NCBI GenBank assembly: GCA_027924585.1
Contig: BSBM01001439.1
Coordinates: 248,001 to 312,000, forward strand
From: Larix kaempferi
Taxonomy: Eukaryota; Streptophyta; Pinopsida; Pinales; Pinaceae
DNA length: 64,000 nucleotides
Reading direction: 5' to 3'
A program made the position numbers and the translations under genes. This document shows positions 1 through 10,273 of the stretch, piece after piece. Within the stretch, counting starts at the first letter, position 1, and every line of letters starts with the position of its first letter. The notes under the pieces were generated by a model. The model was not told where the DNA came from. It saw only the letters and a program-made list of their open reading frames with translations, and did not search any database.

Positions 1-1059
1 CCAGCAAGTTTACAATTGGACTCTGCCGCTTCTGCTTTCTAGTAATTAGATAACGCTCCCTTTCTACATGCCTTTCTACTAGTAAATTAATCCAATAGAT
101 TACAAGTTATTTCAAGTTTTGCAATCATATCTCCTTTTCCCAAATGGATGAAGCACTTGTATTTATTATATACATGATTTAAGATTTTATTTAATTGATC
201 TTGTGATTGCACATTTGATTTACTTGTCAGATATACTGCTAGATTAATTGCTTATTTTTCATTAACACCTGAGTCGCTTTTTCCAAAGCAACCATCCTTA
301 GATTTCTTAGGGTCTACCTCCCTTGTCTTTGTTAGGAGTTGTCCTAAATAGAGAATTCAAGTGTTGTGGTGACAGTTGCACCTAACTCGTTGAATTTCCC
401 CCAAGGATTCTCTCAGTGAGTTGAGATTTTTCTCACGTTCATGTGTGGATAGAGGCAACAACAATGACAATTGCCTTTCTTTGTTCATGTTGTTTAGGGA
501 ATGCAAAAAAACTTACTTTTAATTAATTCAATTTTTTATGCATAAACTTAGCTTTACATTTACAAAATAAGGATTCATTGTGTAGAAAATTAAATCATGA
601 CTAAATTCCAAACAAATGAATCATTTCTATGTATTTCAAGAACAAATGGTCTATCTTCATAAATACCATAAAAATAATATAATTTCTATGAAGAAATTTG
701 TTTGTTATTTTTTAAAACTGGATGGGAACCTTCTATTAACATAAGTAAACATAGAATACAAAACAATTAGCTGGTCTATCCTCAACAAGCCAACTAATCA
801 TTAGCAGTTAATCAAGTATGAGAAGCCATTGTTCAAGCCTGCCAAAACCTATATTAAGAGCCTACCCATAGATAGGAAACTAGGCTTGAAACATAACTAA
901 CAAGATTTCTAGAGATGGCAGCCAAAATATTACCACTAGGACCTGCCTGATCATAAGAAACCATGTATGCAATCTATCAGCCAAAATTTTCACAATCAAG
1001 AAACTTATCCTATGCAAATTAAACACCAGACAAAACCATCTACCAATCTTAGATATTCA
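1..1059. other. AT-rich DNA, no gene seen
   Basis: No coding stretch, RNA gene or recognisable element end was found on either strand. Confidence 0.5.
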
Positions 1060-1494
1060 CGGTGTTCCAGGAGGAGATGTTAGTGTTGGAATATTGAGCA
1101 CGTCCTTCCTCTCCAACAACCATCTAGAATGGTGTGTTCGAAACCTCAACTAGTTTGTCCAATTGGTGATGAATCGTAGATAACACATCTAGGATACGAC
1201 CAATAATGTGTAGGGTCTCTGCACGTTGGAGTTCCTTTTCCATAAGAACCTGGGAAATGATGTTTTTAACAGTCCAGTATGGACTAATATCTTCATGATT
1301 TTGCTCCTGGTCGTCCAGCATTAAGGCTTCCAAAGCGTTAATAGTTTTCTCAAGGCTTCCAAAGCGTTAATAGTTTTCTCAATGTGAGGTGGAATGTCTA
1401 ATTTGAAGGATGGAGCCTCATCCTCCACCACTGCTTTTGGTTGGCCCCTCATACTACGACCTCGACAACATTGAGCTATCTATCGTGGAGCCAT
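1060..1494 (-). pseudogene. Gag-like N-terminal fragment (broken)
   Basis: Read on the minus strand from an ATG near 1492, one frame starts MAPR, meets a stop at codon 5, then runs through an Arg/Gly/Gln-rich start and an acidic, helix-prone stretch (IPPHIEKTINALEAL). A 29-bp duplication then shifts the frame, and the reading continues for about 70 codons (EKELQRAETLHIIGRILDVL). A basic Arg-Gly start followed by a helical region resembles the N-terminus of plant gypsy gag proteins, but no diagnostic gag core or zinc knuckle is present. It could also be a relic of an unrelated host gene. The coding-like character is seen directly; the gag assignment is a weak inference. Confidence 0.3.
1323..1380. 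repeat. 29-bp perfect tandem duplication
   Basis: Two identical 29-bp units beginning AAGGCTTCCAAAGCG lie at 1323-1351 and 1352-1380. Because 29 is not a multiple of 3, the duplication shifts the minus-strand reading frame that crosses it. Confidence 0.95.
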
Positions 1495-1872
1495 AGTGAT
1501 AAAGAACCAATGAATTGTGTGCAAAACTAAAATGCTCACTCGTGAAACCCATTTTGCATCCCACGAGCACCAGAGCCTTCCTAGAATAACGATTTTCAAT
1601 TGCAGCTCCCGTGAAGGATTACTATGCTTCATCAATGCACCATGCCAAGCCATATTTATCCTGCTACCATGAAATCATTTCAATACAGTCATCAATGGAC
1701 CTCCTTTCCATTTCCCAATCGAGCTCCATAATGCTCTTCCTCTCTCGAGCGTGCCAAGGATCGATTGCATGGAGGGAATTTTCAACATGGAGTAATTAAG
1801 AAAATAGAAAAATTAAATATTTAATCATTTGTAAAATCACAACAACACAATTTAGTGAACTACTAATAAAAC
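1495..1872. other. No gene seen
   Basis: Moderately complex sequence 5' of the gag-like fragment on the minus strand. It could be that fragment's leader, but no primer-binding site or LTR end was identified. Confidence 0.4.
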
Positions 1873-2672
1873 TTATAAAATGACTGTTAACTAAGTTGCA
1901 AATTAAAATTCCTAGACAGTTTGGCATGTTGGAGGTTATAGAGGTTATAGTTTTCCTATTCTTTCCATTTGGGTCTTGGGCGTGGCTCAAACAATTAGGA
2001 AGCACTACATTTCCTTACAACTTTGCCCATAGTTTATTAAGAGAAGGGTATTGAGTCATTCCAAGTGTTTGGTATTTTCGACATCATAAAAGAATGGATG
2101 ATTGACAATTTCAATTCCCAAAACTTGAGTCTCATAGGTCTAATGGGTCAAGTTCTTCTTTAGAACAAGAGGTTTAGTTTTATTTTAGCAAGCATTTGTT
2201 CATGGAGCTAAAATGCAAAGTATAGTAGTCGTCCATGAAAGTTGATTTTATCCATATGTCTAAGGATTTGGAAGGGATTGCTACTAAATGAACCCCTCAT
2301 TTTTTCTTATGAAAAGTTGTTTTCAGGAGTAACATCTTTATTTTTTTAAAGATTTATGTGATTTATTACTACTCCCTTATTTTGTGTTTTGTAAGGAAAT
2401 ATACAATCATTATAATGATTGGGAGGTTAAATTGTTGAGTCATAACCTTGATCATAATATAGAATTTTTATACTTGTTATTTTTAGAATCTTATATGTGG
2501 ATACATATGTTTCAAGTAGGTTCAAAATGTAATAAGTACTTTTTATAATTTTTTAAAGGAAAATTTGCATTAATAAGTGATTAATAAAAATAAAATAAAA
2601 ATTTTCATTTTAAAAACATATAAAAATCACAAAAAATATTGTAATTATTAAAAACAAATTTAAACTATAAAG
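1873..2672 (+). repeat. Dispersed repeat, copy A (pairs with 4022-4887)
   Basis: This stretch matches 4022-4887 in direct orientation over nearly its full length. Shared landmarks include GTTGGAGGTTATAGAGG, CATCATAAWAGAATGGATGA and GGATACATATGTTTCAAGTA. The copies differ by many substitutions and short indels, so the duplication is old. Start-to-start spacing is about 2.15 kb. The pair could be LTRs of a short, decayed non-autonomous element, or two insertions of one repeat. No coding frame survives. The repeat relationship is certain and the identity is unknown. Confidence 0.85.
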
Positions 2673-3955
2673 ATCATGAGCTAGTTTGAACAAATTTTTA
2701 AAAAATTTCATATTCTTTCCTTAATTCGGGCTAGTTTGATGTTCATGAGCATGCCTATGGAGATCATGGAATTTATTATAAGCCTCGAGTCATTAAAAAT
2801 TATGGCTTCCTTGATTCTCATCTTGTTGAGAAATTTTGTCCCTTTGAAATAAAAACCCAGAAGTTCTATTACATTGTTAGTTTCCTATTTTGTCCCTTGA
2901 AGTAAAGCCATAAAGTTTCCTTCATATTTCCTCAAGGATCAAAGAGGACCCCCTTTTTATTTAATATTTATTGTTTAATGTATACATATATTTTATTTTA
3001 TTTACTTATTTTACATTTTAACTTATCACGAAATTTTTTCTTAAATAATGGTTTGGATATAATCATCCCACTTCTTTTCATGACAAGCAATTAGTCTTGA
3101 TATAACAGTGCCTTGCATTTTGATATACATCTTAATAACTAATAATTGAGTGTTGTAATAGTCAAATTATTAAAAAGAGATTTGAAAAATGGATATTTTT
3201 GGAAGATATTGGATTAATTTAATCTAAAATCAAATAATCAATCAAATGAAAATAATGGCTATTAATTTTTTTCTATCATATTCTTCAAGATAAATTCACC
3301 CTTTGATAAAAATAATTTTATTATGATTTGAACATTAATACCTTGTATACTCTTTGCAAAGAATAATAAACATATCCTCTAGGAATTCATAAATAAAAAT
3401 TGGAGCTATCATTTTTCTTCTCTATATATTTTTATAATTTTCTCTCTATTACCCAATTTTTCAAATAACATTTATCCAAGTCCAAAATTCATTACTATGA
3501 GAATCTACTATTTTTTTCGGACGAAACCTGTGGGTACTTCCTGCATTTTGCAGATGGTATCCAATATAAACCCATAGGCATTGTTTATAATGCTTGACTC
3601 AATAGGGACATTTTGTAAGACAGACAAAAGAGGCATAAACTCCAAGAGTTCTTGCATGAAGCTCAAAGCACTCAACCACTTGATTTAGCCCACTAGCCTA
3701 AAAGAGAATCAACATCTATGATTGCATCACTCTTAAATTTACTTCATTGCATTTATGGATTGGAATGCCATTTTCTATGCACCATTTTCTCCACATCTTA
3801 TTAGTTATAGAGATGAACCTATTAAAGAAGTGGCATAAAGATAGTTAGAAACCATGGTAAAGACGAAACATAAAGAAGTTGAGAGAGGAAGAATCAATTG
3901 ATTGCATCAAGGATAGTAGAGGAAGGATAAACAAGATACATTGAAACCACATTCT
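2673..3955. other. AT-rich spacer between repeat copies, no gene seen
   Basis: Long A/T tracts with stops in all frames. If copies A and B are LTRs, this would be the degenerate interior, but no primer-binding site or polypurine tract is visible. Confidence 0.4.
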
Positions 3956-3959
3956 AACG

Positions 3960-4021
3960 CTACTACAAAAGGGCCCATTTTATGACAACCGATCGACAAC
4001 CTATCTGATGTCACAACGTCG
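3960..4021. mobile_element. CACTA-like terminus (degenerate)
   Basis: CTACTACAAAAGGGCCC at 3960 resembles the CACTACAA-type end of plant CACTA (En/Spm) transposons with the first base changed. It is followed by short repeated motifs (GACAACC at 3984 and CGACAACC at 3993), as in CACTA subterminal regions. No matching inverted end and no transposase were found, so this is only a candidate. Confidence 0.25.
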
Positions 4022-4887
4022 ATAAAATGACAGTTGGTTAACTATATTTGCAAATTAAAATTCCTATATAGTTTGGTCCGTTGGAGGTTATAGAGGTCAT
4101 AGTTTTCCTATTCTTCCCATTCTTACTCTTTCCACGCGGGTCTTGGGCATGGCTCAAACAATTGGGCAACACTATATTCCCTTACAACTTTGCTCATAAT
4201 TGATTTAGAGAAGGGTATTGGGTATTTCCAAGTGTTTGGTGTTTTCGACATCATAATAGAATGGATGATTGACACCTTCAATTCCAAAAACTTGAGTCTC
4301 ATGGGTCTAATGGGTCAATTTCTTCTTTAGAACGAGAGGTTTAGATTTATTTTAGCAAGCATTTGTTCATGGAGCTAAACTGCAAGGCATAGTAGTCGTC
4401 CAAACTTCATGTTACAATGAAAGTTGATCTTATCCATATGTATAAGGATTCGGAAGGGGTTGCTACTAAATGACCCCCTCTTTCTTTCTTATGAAAAGTT
4501 GTTTTCGGGAGTATCATCTTGTTTATGTGGTTTATTACTACTCCCTTATTTTGCATTTTGCAAGGCAATATACAATCATTATAATGATTGGGAGAATAAA
4601 TTGTTGAGTCATAACCTAGATCATATTTATAGATTTTTTACACTTGTTCGTTTTAGAATCTTATGTGGATACATATGTTTCAAGTAGGTTCAAAATGTAA
4701 ATATACTTTTTATCCTATGAAATAATAATATGATAAAAAAGTTTGGAAAATTTATTTTTTATCCTATGAAATAATAATATGATAAAAAATTTTGGAAAAT
4801 TTATATTAGTAAGTGATTAATAAAAAATTTCATTTTAAAACATAAAAAATATTACAATTATTAAAAAACAAATTTCAATTTAAATAG
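4022..4887 (+). repeat. Dispersed repeat, copy B (pairs with 1873-2672)
   Basis: Second diverged direct copy of the 800-870 bp repeat described for copy A. It is longer mainly because of an internal 49-bp tandem duplication. An 87-codon open frame within it (4424-4687) is not conserved as an open frame in copy A and is judged to be chance. Confidence 0.85.
4711..4808. repeat. 49-bp tandem duplication inside copy B
   Basis: Two units starting TATCCTATGAAATAATAATA at 4711 and 4760 differ at about one position. Copy A lacks the duplication, so it arose after the A/B split. Confidence 0.9.
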
Positions 4888-5428
4888 ACACTTTTATTAG
4901 AAAAATGATAGAATAATTTAAGAAAAAAAATAATAAATAATATCAAGAATCTATGTTTTAAATATCTATATGATGTGAAAAACATAAAACAAATTTAAAA
5001 AATTTACTTTATAATTTTTAAATACTCTTAAAAATATTTAAAATAATTTTATGATTTAAAATGTGTATATAATGTTTTTATAATATATATATTATTTTTA
5101 TTTTTTCCAAAAAAATCATTATATTCTAAAAGAGAAATATTCATAGAACTGCATTGAGGGCCACCTATCATGAGTCTTCGTTTCATAAACACAGGTTCTT
5201 TTTTCGACCTATTCTATTTTTAATTTATATTTTAATCTTTATTTAATATTTAATAATTGATTTTTTGATAGGAAGGAATAGTGATTTTTATATTAAAGAG
5301 GGAGGGGAAAACTTGTCATCAAAAAAACATCATTTCAACCAATACTGAGGCCTCTGACCTAAGAGTTAAAAACAATATTGAAATCTGTCTATCTTAAAGC
5401 AAAAAAGATATGTCTAAACTCATGTATA
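4888..5428. other. AT-rich, no gene seen
   Basis: Very AT-rich sequence with stops in every frame. It ends at the upstream target-site duplication of the SINE. Confidence 0.5.
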
Positions 5429-5715
5429 ACATATTCATACTGATAGTCAATTCTCGCTAGCTCATTCGGTTAAGGTGTGGGTGTCGTCGGCAGGGCGATC
5501 TAAGTTCAATTCCCCTTAAGGTGAGCTAGTTGGGAGGAGACACCCAAAAATCCAACCATCATAAGGGTTGGTGTGGCCTAGGCCAGGTGCGATCCTCGGG
5601 TAACCTTAACAACTTAGATGCCCCTGGGTTGCGGTTCTTAACCAGTGGTTCATTGCTACTAGCCCCAAGTGGCGGGCAATCGAACAAACAAACAAAAACA
5701 TATTCATACTAATAG
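5429..5715 (+). mobile_element. tRNA-type SINE with 18-bp target-site duplication
   Basis: A body of about 250 bp starts near 5447 with a tRNA-like head: an A-box-like TAGCTCATTCGG at 5458 and a B box GTTCAATTCC at 5504. The body is relatively GC-rich and ends in an A-rich tail (AACAAACAAACAAAAAC). It is flanked by ACATATTCATACTGATAG (5429-5446) and ACATATTCATACTAATAG (5698-5715), which match at 17 of 18 positions. A tRNA-like pol III head, an A-rich tail and a long direct repeat are the hallmarks of a SINE inserted by LINE machinery. It encodes no protein. The LINEs elsewhere in the window could supply such machinery, but no partnership is shown. Confidence 0.88.
5458..5513 (+). promoter_or_regulatory. 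Internal RNA polymerase III promoter (A and B boxes) of the SINE
   Basis: TAGCTCATTCGG matches the A-box pattern except at one position. GTTCAATTCC matches the B box (GTTCRANYC). The boxes start 46 bp apart, within the range tolerated by pol III templates. Confidence 0.65.
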
Positions 5716-5791
5716 CTAAAAATATTGACAAACTAACCTAACAACCACCTAAATTGACAACACATAAAAAACTTATCAAACTAATCAAAAT

Positions 5792-6242
5792 TTACATGGG
5801 ATGGTCTTCAATCTTGAGCAGGGGTTGGCAAGAGGTGGATTCATCCACAATTTCTTTTTCTTTTAGCTTCAACTGGAGTGTTTTCCTTGCCTCCTCTAGT
5901 TCCGTGATTCTTGCCTCGGGTTCTATAGAGTGGGCAAGCTGCTATTCATAATTTGCACCAAGTATGGCCAATTGGTACTGAACCCCCCTGCTCTGCAACA
6001 TGTATTTGGTCTACCTCATCTTTCTAAGCTTCCAAACGATGATCTTGGCTCCACATATCCTGTCGTAGAATACACACTTTCCTTTTGAGTCGTCGGTGAC
6101 TTGTAGACAGTCTTCTCACTTCGTGCCATGTACAACACTCTTCTTCATCTTCCCAGCTATCGCAATCCATATCACCAATGGACGAGGAGTTGGGACAAAG
6201 CACAATATATCTGTCAAACTTGGACTCACCAGGAGAATACAT
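5792..6242 (-). pseudogene. Unrecognised coding-like relic with coiled-coil character
   Basis: From 6242 down to about 6024 one minus-strand frame is open (an acidic WEDEEECC stretch, then Arg-rich REVRRL-like sequence ending near HRLEA). Reading then continues in a neighbouring frame as LQSRGVQYQLAILGANYE, a stop, then ARITELEEARKTLQLKLKEK with heptad-like leucines, ending at a stop at 5792. Codon-like sequence over about 150 codons broken by a frameshift and two stops suggests a decayed ORF. No family was recognised; a retrotransposon accessory ORF or a host pseudogene are both possible. Confidence 0.3.
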
Positions 6243-6359
6243 CTCACACTTAGATGAATTCCATATTAGGATACTTCTATTTTGATGCCCAATAATTCAC
6301 GAATTTAAATACCATAAACCAGTTTGAATGCCTATTTCACTAATTGGGACTTTTTAGGC

Positions 6360-6630
6360 AAAATTTGAACTAAAAAAGTGTGAATTTAGCCTTTCAAAGT
6401 GTCAATATTGACCTTTCTAAAGTGCAAAATTGGGTTCTAAAAGTGGTGATATTGGGTTTGAAAAGTGTGTTTTTATATTCCAATAGTGTGTTTTTTTTAC
6501 TACTTATGAATCCTAATTTTTATTATGAAAGTGTGAATTTCAATTCAAAAAAAGTGAATTTTGTTTTGAAAAATGCATTTTTCATTTTGAAATGTGCAAT
6601 ATTTGAACCTAAAAAGTGCAATGTTTATAA
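6360..6630. repeat. Degenerate AAAAGTG-type short-repeat tract
   Basis: AAAGTG-like cores (AAAAAGTGTGAATTT, AAAAGTGGTGATATTGG, AAAAGTGTGTTTTT, AAAAAGTGAATTTTG, AAAAAGTGCAATG and others) recur roughly every 15-30 bp, about a dozen times. An old, diverged minisatellite of about 24 bp would look like this. An 88-codon open frame across it is a by-product. Confidence 0.55.
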
Positions 6631-6638
6631 TAGGAGTT

Positions 6639-6870
6639 GTCTATAGGTTCGACGATTTCGCCCGGACGGCGAAATCGTCCGGTGAGTGTCGACACCCTTC
6701 GGTAACGGGAAAGTACCCCGTCTCCATCTCTGACATCGAATGAGAAGAAATCCTCCTCCGCGGGCCCTACTCCTTCGTCATCAGGAGCCGTCTCGGTCGA
6801 AGTTAACTTCACGCGGTCTCCACATGATTTAATGGGAGTCAACGGCCATGTGAAATTTCAAATTTCAAAT
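6639..6870. other. GC-rich islet with LTR-like start
   Basis: A sharply GC-richer block with many CpG sites sits in AT-rich flanks. It begins TGTCTATAGG and holds a perfect hairpin (6651-6679). A TG start and CpG-rich composition would suit an LTR promoter region, but no second copy or CA end is visible. A 77-codon minus-strand frame through it has no recognised similarity. Confidence 0.4.
6651..6679. repeat. Perfect 12-bp inverted repeat (hairpin)
   Basis: GACGATTTCGCC (6651-6662) and GGCGAAATCGTC (6668-6679) are exact reverse complements around a 5-base loop, CGGAC. An alternative overlapping pairing, CGGAC (6663-6667) with GTCCG (6677-6681), is also possible. Confidence 0.95.
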
Positions 6871-7375
6871 TAGTCGACGGCCTTCCATTTTCCCCCAAAA
6901 CTTGTTTCAAAAAAGAGTCGGTTCAATTCAAATTGATGCATGGCGGATAGAAGAGGAGGCTAGAGTGATAGGAGCTAACAAATGCATGGCGATGACAGAA
7001 AACATGAGCCCAGGACACAAGGAAGATGAGATCTCAAAGCGAAATCTTGATCCTGCAAATAGCAGTCAAGGTATGGGTAAAAGCTTCAGAATTTCTATAA
7101 TTATAGGTTCAGTTCTATCTGGAGCGAAAGCGTGGGCAGAGCCAAGGAACAGTCCCTTTTATCTACGGAGATCCTGAACAGTAGCACAATAGAAGATGCG
7201 CAGTAACGTGTAGTCAAGTGAAGTTCGTGATACAGATCAGTGATTGCAAGCTATCAGTTTACAGAAGTTGCACACAACAGAATGAACAACAAATTATCTA
7301 AAGAGTGTGTGGATCAGTAGAACAACAAGGAAATATCTTCTACTTTCATACATGGGCGGTAGGATGGAGCAAGGA
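6871..7375. other. Unassigned sequence, possible LTR interior
   Basis: Moderate-GC sequence with a 91-codon open frame (6902-7177, non-ATG start) that I do not recognise. It lies between the GC-rich islet and the short tandem repeats and could belong to either neighbouring LTR-like piece. Confidence 0.3.
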
Positions 7376-7764
7376 GCAGGGGGTCGGTTCCTCCTTCTAG
7401 TTGAAGCTGGTAAATCAGGGAGTCGGTGCCTCCTTCAGGTCGTAGCTTGTGCTTCCTTCAAGTCATAGCTTGTAAAACTAGGGGTTCGGTGCCTCCTTCC
7501 ACTTGGTGCTGGAGAAATTCAGAAGTTGGTGCTTCCATGAATGTAATCTTTTAATATAAGAGAGAATTATGTGGTTTTCTCCCGTTGGGGTTTCCACATA
7601 AATTTGTGTGTTATGTTTATTGCACATGTGATGGTGAATGTTTATGTTTATGATAGATTCATAATTTAAGTTCAAGTTAAATTGATAAGAAATAAAAATT
7701 GTTCATAATTTCACTAATACTAATTCACCCCCCTCCCCCTCTCAGTATTAATAAGATTCCAACA
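7376..7764 (-). mobile_element. LTR-like piece, start TGTTGGAATC on the minus strand
   Basis: Read on the minus strand from 7764 it begins TGTTGGAATCTTATTAATAC, then a G-rich run followed by GTGAATTAGTATTAG, and later a TTATGTGGAAACCCC motif. This arrangement is familiar from the starts of plant copia LTRs. The far end and a TSD were not found, so it is a truncated or solo LTR at best. It abuts, and apparently truncates, the gypsy relic beginning at 7766. Confidence 0.45.
7383..7536. repeat. Imperfect tandem repeat of about 27-40 bp
   Basis: GTCGGTKCCTCCTT-like cores occur at 7383, 7422, 7485 and, more diverged, 7525, with a related GTGCTTCCTTC at 7449. Interunit sequence (AGCTGGTAAAWCAGGG-like) is partly shared. 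The array sits inside the LTR-like piece that starts at 7764 on the minus strand. Confidence 0.7.
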
Positions 7765-7765
7765 A

Positions 7766-10273
7766 GTTCCTAGTTGTAGCAATTGTTTTTTGGTATCCTG
7801 GGTGACCATAATATGGAATTTTGTGGATTTCATCCATAACAATTCTCCTCAAGTATGCCACATTTGGAATATATATTTTGTTTTTATAAATAATATGTCC
7901 ATCCTCTTCCACACGGTAACCATCATACCTCTTTTCTAAATTCTACTGTTGTAATTTATCTTTTATTTGCACATGTAGTTCATATTCATCAATATAATTA
8001 ACAATCTGTTGTCTTAAATCTGATTGGCGAGTACTAATGGTTTCCACATGCATTTCATGCACCTTTCTGTTGAGTGCATCAACCAATTTATTTTCCTTCC
8101 CTTTTATGTGTTTGATTTCAAAATCAAATTCACATAAAAATTCCAGCCATCTAGCTTTCCTGGAATTTAATGTTGGCTTCTCAAATAAGTATTTCAGACC
8201 ACAATGTTATGTCCTTAGCTCAAATTTTCTTCCCATTAAATAGTGCCTCCGCATATTTAAAGCATGCACTATGGATAAAAGTTCCAAATCATGGGTAGCA
8301 TAATTCTTTTCATGATCTTTCAACTTTCTTGACTCATAACACACCACATGAGTGTCTAGCATAAGAAATCCTCATACTCCTTGTTTACATGCATCTGTAC
8401 ACACCACAAAGTCATTTTCTGGGTTTGCAATTTTCAAAATTGGAGCACTTGTAAGAAGCTTCTTCAACAACTTGAAGCTTTCTTCACATTTTTGTGTCCA
8501 TTCAAATTGTATTCCCTTCTTTTGCAGAAAAGTGATTGGGTGTGCAACCTTGGAGAATCCTCGATTAGCCTTTTGTAATAACCAACAAGACCCATAAAAT
8601 ATCTCACATATGTTACATTCTTTGGAGTTGGCCAATTCATAATGACCTCAATATTTTTCAAATCCATTGATATTCCTTCCTCTGAAATAATGTGACCTAA
8701 ATAATGAATTTATTTTTTGTAAAAGTCACATTTGCTTAGCTTTGCATACAACTTATGCTCCCTTAGAAATTTCAAATCCATTCTTAAATGTTCTTCATGC
8801 TCTTCTTCATTCTTAGATTAAACAATAATGTCATCTATAAAAACAAGCACAAACTTGTCAACATACTTGCTTAAAACACTATTCATGAGACACATGAAGG
8901 TAGTTGGTGCATTAGTGAGAAGACCAAATGGAACCACTATAAATTCATATTGTACATACCTTGTTCTAAAGGTTTCCTTTTGAATACCGTCTTCCTTGAT
9001 TCTTTCCTGATGGTAACCATACCTCAATTCAATATTCCAAAATACCTTTGCCCCTCTCATTTGATCAAAACTATCATCAATTCGAGGCAATGGGTACTTG
9101 TTTTTAACTGTCCTTTTATTCAATGGCATGTAATCAATACATAACCTAAGTGTTCCATCTTTATTTTTAACGAATAGTACGGATGCTCCCCTGGAGACAC
9201 ACTTGGCCAAATGTATTTCTTTCCCAACAGTTCTTTCAATTGCATTTTCAGCTCTAATAATCATGGTGTTCTCATTCTATAAGGTGTCTTAGACACTAGT
9301 GAAACTCTTTCCATGAGATCAATTGTGAAATCAATGTCCGTCTTTGGAGGAAGTCCTGAAACTTCACTAGGAAACACATCCCTAAATTCTTGTAAAATAA
9401 GATGATCCTCTAACCTAGAAATCTCATTTTTTGTTTTATTTAAAACATGGGTAGCATACAATTGACAACCTTTGCTACATAAATTATTTACATGCATGGC
9501 TGAAATATGCCTAATAGAGACTACCTTTGGGATTCCTTTTACAACCCTTGGGTTTCCTTCCTCATCAATGCATTCAAAATTTTTGATGTAGTAGTCAAGT
9601 TTAACTCTGTGTGCTTCCAACCAATCCATTGCAATGAGGATATCTTAGGAACCAAGTGGAAAAATATTCATATTTTCACACAAGTGAACAGTCCACCCAT
9701 TTCTAATGGACATCTCTCCACTAGTTCACTAAATTTTCTCTTGGTTCCAGTGGCTAGTTGGACCAAACATGATTTACTATGCTTGGTTCTCTTAAAAGCA
9801 CAAATCTCAACAATTTTAGGAGTGATATAACTGTGAGTAGATCCAAGGTCAATCAAAATAGAAATAGATTGCTTAGCAATATTACCTTCAACCTCAGCCA
9901 CAGTTGATTGATTATCTGCTTGGAAGTCCTCCTATGCAACACAAATTCTAGGGAAAGTCATTTCCACTTGACCCACAGTTTCAGCTTCTTAGATGTTGTG
10001 AACTTGCTTTGCACTCTCATTCCGGTGTGGACAGTTTCTAAGCAAATGGTCCTCTCTACATCCCCAACATTGAAGTGGCTCTCTTAGATCTCTTGGATTG
10101 TCTCCCATCATCATAGCTGGATTTTTCACACCCTGTGGTGGTTGCGCCCTTATCTGATTTATGAAATGAGGAGGCTTGAAACCCTTCTTTCCAATGAAAA
10201 TTTTAAGGATCCATATTTGTCTCAAAGTGTATAAACCTTGGAGAATCTTACTAATTCTTAAATTTGCAACCAT
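7766..10273 (-). pseudogene. Ty3/gypsy gag-pol relic (gag zinc knuckle to integrase N-terminus)
   Basis: In minus-strand order: the end of gag with a CCHC knuckle, CWGCREDHLLRNCPH (about 10080-10025); a retropepsin-like motif IDLGSTHSYI (about 9850; families usually have DSG or DTG); a linker with MDWLEAHRVKLDYY; the RT core with [10 protein letters not shown] and the intact catalytic box FIDDI (near 8835); an RNase H start around CTDACKQGV (about 8400); and the integrase zinc-domain lead-in ending at about 7770. Several stops and frameshifts break it. It is cut at both ends: in mid-gag near 10230-10270 and in integrase at 7766. It shares long stretches with the plus-strand gypsy element at 53.7-63.5 kb, so both belong to one family. 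Confidence 0.9.

Noticed and set aside
5458-5520. tRNA gene
   Set aside because: A/B boxes are present, but no cloverleaf with acceptor stem could be folded and the long body, tail and TSD identify a SINE.
5530-5712. 60-codon open frame
   Set aside because: Lies within the SINE body and runs into its A-rich tail; SINEs are non-coding.
6902-7177. 91-codon open frame next to the GC-rich islet
   Set aside because: Non-ATG start, no recognised motif; kept only as unassigned sequence.
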